Below, in pieces: positions 63,423 through 64,000 of a stretch of 64,000 nt of DNA; the first letter of the stretch is position 1, and every line of letters begins with the position of its first letter. A program made the position numbers and the translations under genes. The notes below the pieces were generated by a model. It made no database searches. It was not told the origin of the DNA and saw nothing but the letters and a program-made list of their open reading frames with translations. The stretch covers positions 3,844,001 to 3,908,000 of the forward strand of contig NZ_CP022098.1 of the NCBI RefSeq assembly GCF_002305875.1, written 5' to 3'. Source of the DNA: Cystobacter fuscus (GTDB taxonomy: Bacteria; Myxococcota; Myxococcia; Myxococcales; Myxococcaceae).

Positions 63423-64000
63423 ATGAAACGAAATCGCACGAAGAACACACGAAGCCCGCAGTGGGATGATCTCAAGATCTTCCTCGCCATCTCGAGAGAT
63501 GGCTCGCTGGTAGGTGCGGCGCGGGCCATGGGGCTGACGCAACCCACGATGGGCCGCCGGCTCCAGTCGCTGGAGAAGCTCGTGGGCTGCAAGTTGTTGA
63601 GGCGTACCTCCGACGGGTACGTCCTGACGGATGAGGGCATGGCGGTGTTGGCTCACGCCGAGCGCATGGAAGAGGAGGCCCTGGCCTTCGAGCGCCAGCT
63701 CGCCGCGCGTAACGGTGAACTCGAGGGGACCCTGCGTGTCTCCGCCTCGGATTGGCTCGCCAGCCGTGTCCTGGCGCCCGTCATCGCCCGGCTCCAGCAG
63801 AAGCATTCGCGCATGATGGTGGAGCTCAGTACGGATCCCCGTCTATTGCGCCTCGACCGGCGGGAAACCGACCTTGTCTTTTGCTTCAACCGTTTCGAGC
63901 AGGCCCATGTGGTGCAGAGGCAGCTCACGCACGTTCACTACGGGGTCTATGCCTCGCGCGCCTACCTGGAGCAGCGAGGGATGCCGCATCCGTCCACGGG
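63423..64000 (+). CDS. LysR-family transcriptional regulator, N-terminal part
   Basis: The gene runs off the right edge; about 192 residues are seen. The winged HTH is clear (WDDLKIFLAISRDGSLVGAARAMGLTQPTMGRRLQSLEKLVG), followed by the linker helix and the start of the effector domain (GTLRVSASDWLASRVLAPVI). It is divergent from the four-gene oxygenase operon and probably controls it in response to a pathway metabolite. Confidence 0.93.
   Translation, partial: MKRNRTKNTRSPQWDDLKIFLAISRDGSLVGAARAMGLTQPTMGRRLQSLEKLVGCKLLRRTSDGYVLTDEGMAVLAHAERMEEEALAFERQLAARNGELEGTLRVSASDWLASRVLAPVIARLQQKHSRMMVELSTDPRLLRLDRRETDLVFCFNRFEQAHVVQRQLTHVHYGVYASRAYLEQRGMPHPST

Overview
The window is high-GC DNA with tightly packed genes, many 4-base ATGA or GTGA overlaps and a great number of outer-membrane lipoproteins. 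It also carries DUF4388, MglA-like GTPase and roadblock proteins, type VI secretion genes, two proteins with C-terminal Cys/Gly + hydrophobic + Arg-rich tails of the MYXO-CTERM kind, and three good sigma-54 (-24/-12) promoter matches. Together these point to a myxobacterium, probably of the Cystobacter/Archangium/Myxococcus side (inference; no rRNA is present). No tRNA, rRNA, CRISPR array, transposase or phage gene was recognised.

Left part (1-27.4 kb): a T6SS and envelope region. tssJ-tssK-tssL-tssM run leftward off the edge. Divergent from them are a TSP3/OmpA outer-membrane protein and two giant Ig-like surface proteins. The second of these has an unusual internal sorting tail followed by an internal signal peptide, a barrel and BIG2 domains. 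Then comes an effector island: vgrG, a TPR-like probable adaptor, a PAAR/RHS protein with a low-GC GIY-YIG-like nuclease tip, two to three small putative immunity or orphan genes, and an L,D-transpeptidase-like protein overlapping an exported putative partner. A BIG2 lipoprotein at 26.6 kb is a near copy of the end of the 11.0-14.7 kb gene.

Middle (27.4-34.5 kb): housekeeping and exported proteins: a cupredoxin-like lipoprotein, a peptidase-MA-like lipoprotein, an alkaline-phosphatase-superfamily mutase, a DUF4388 protein, a dipeptidase and an alpha-amylase with CBM20.

35.4-42.6 kb: a seven-gene rightward operon. It encodes a signal-less AapJ-like binding-protein homologue, an EamA exporter, both subunits of B12-dependent glutamate mutase, a short aspartokinase, an aspartate-semialdehyde dehydrogenase and a clavaminate-synthase-like Fe(II)/2-oxoglutarate oxygenase. 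The logic suggests glutamate to 3-methylaspartate to 3-methylaspartate semialdehyde (or a hydroxylated derivative) and export. I do not recognise it as a described pathway; it is one of two leading candidates for a novel system.

42.7-59.1 kb: GH43 lipoprotein, porin and NHL-repeat lipoprotein, an HTH-SBP regulator with orphan modA, an MglA-like GTPase with anmK, a possibly frameshifted beta-helix protein, GST, hydrolase, a barrel lipoprotein, a CotH-like lipoprotein, crotonyl-CoA carboxylase/reductase, and a lipoprotein with helix-hairpin-helix-like segments. A 372-bp divergent promoter region rich in GGTGAC half sites follows.

59.4-64 kb: a Gln/Gly-rich protein under a sigma-54-like promoter, then a leftward four-gene operon. 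This operon holds a ScoE-like isonitrile-forming oxygenase homologue, a ScoD/FcoT-like thioesterase-fold protein, a second TauD/SyrP-like oxygenase and a roadblock protein, divergent from a LysR regulator cut by the right edge. It has no visible NRPS, acyl carrier protein or acyl-ACP ligase and is the second leading candidate.
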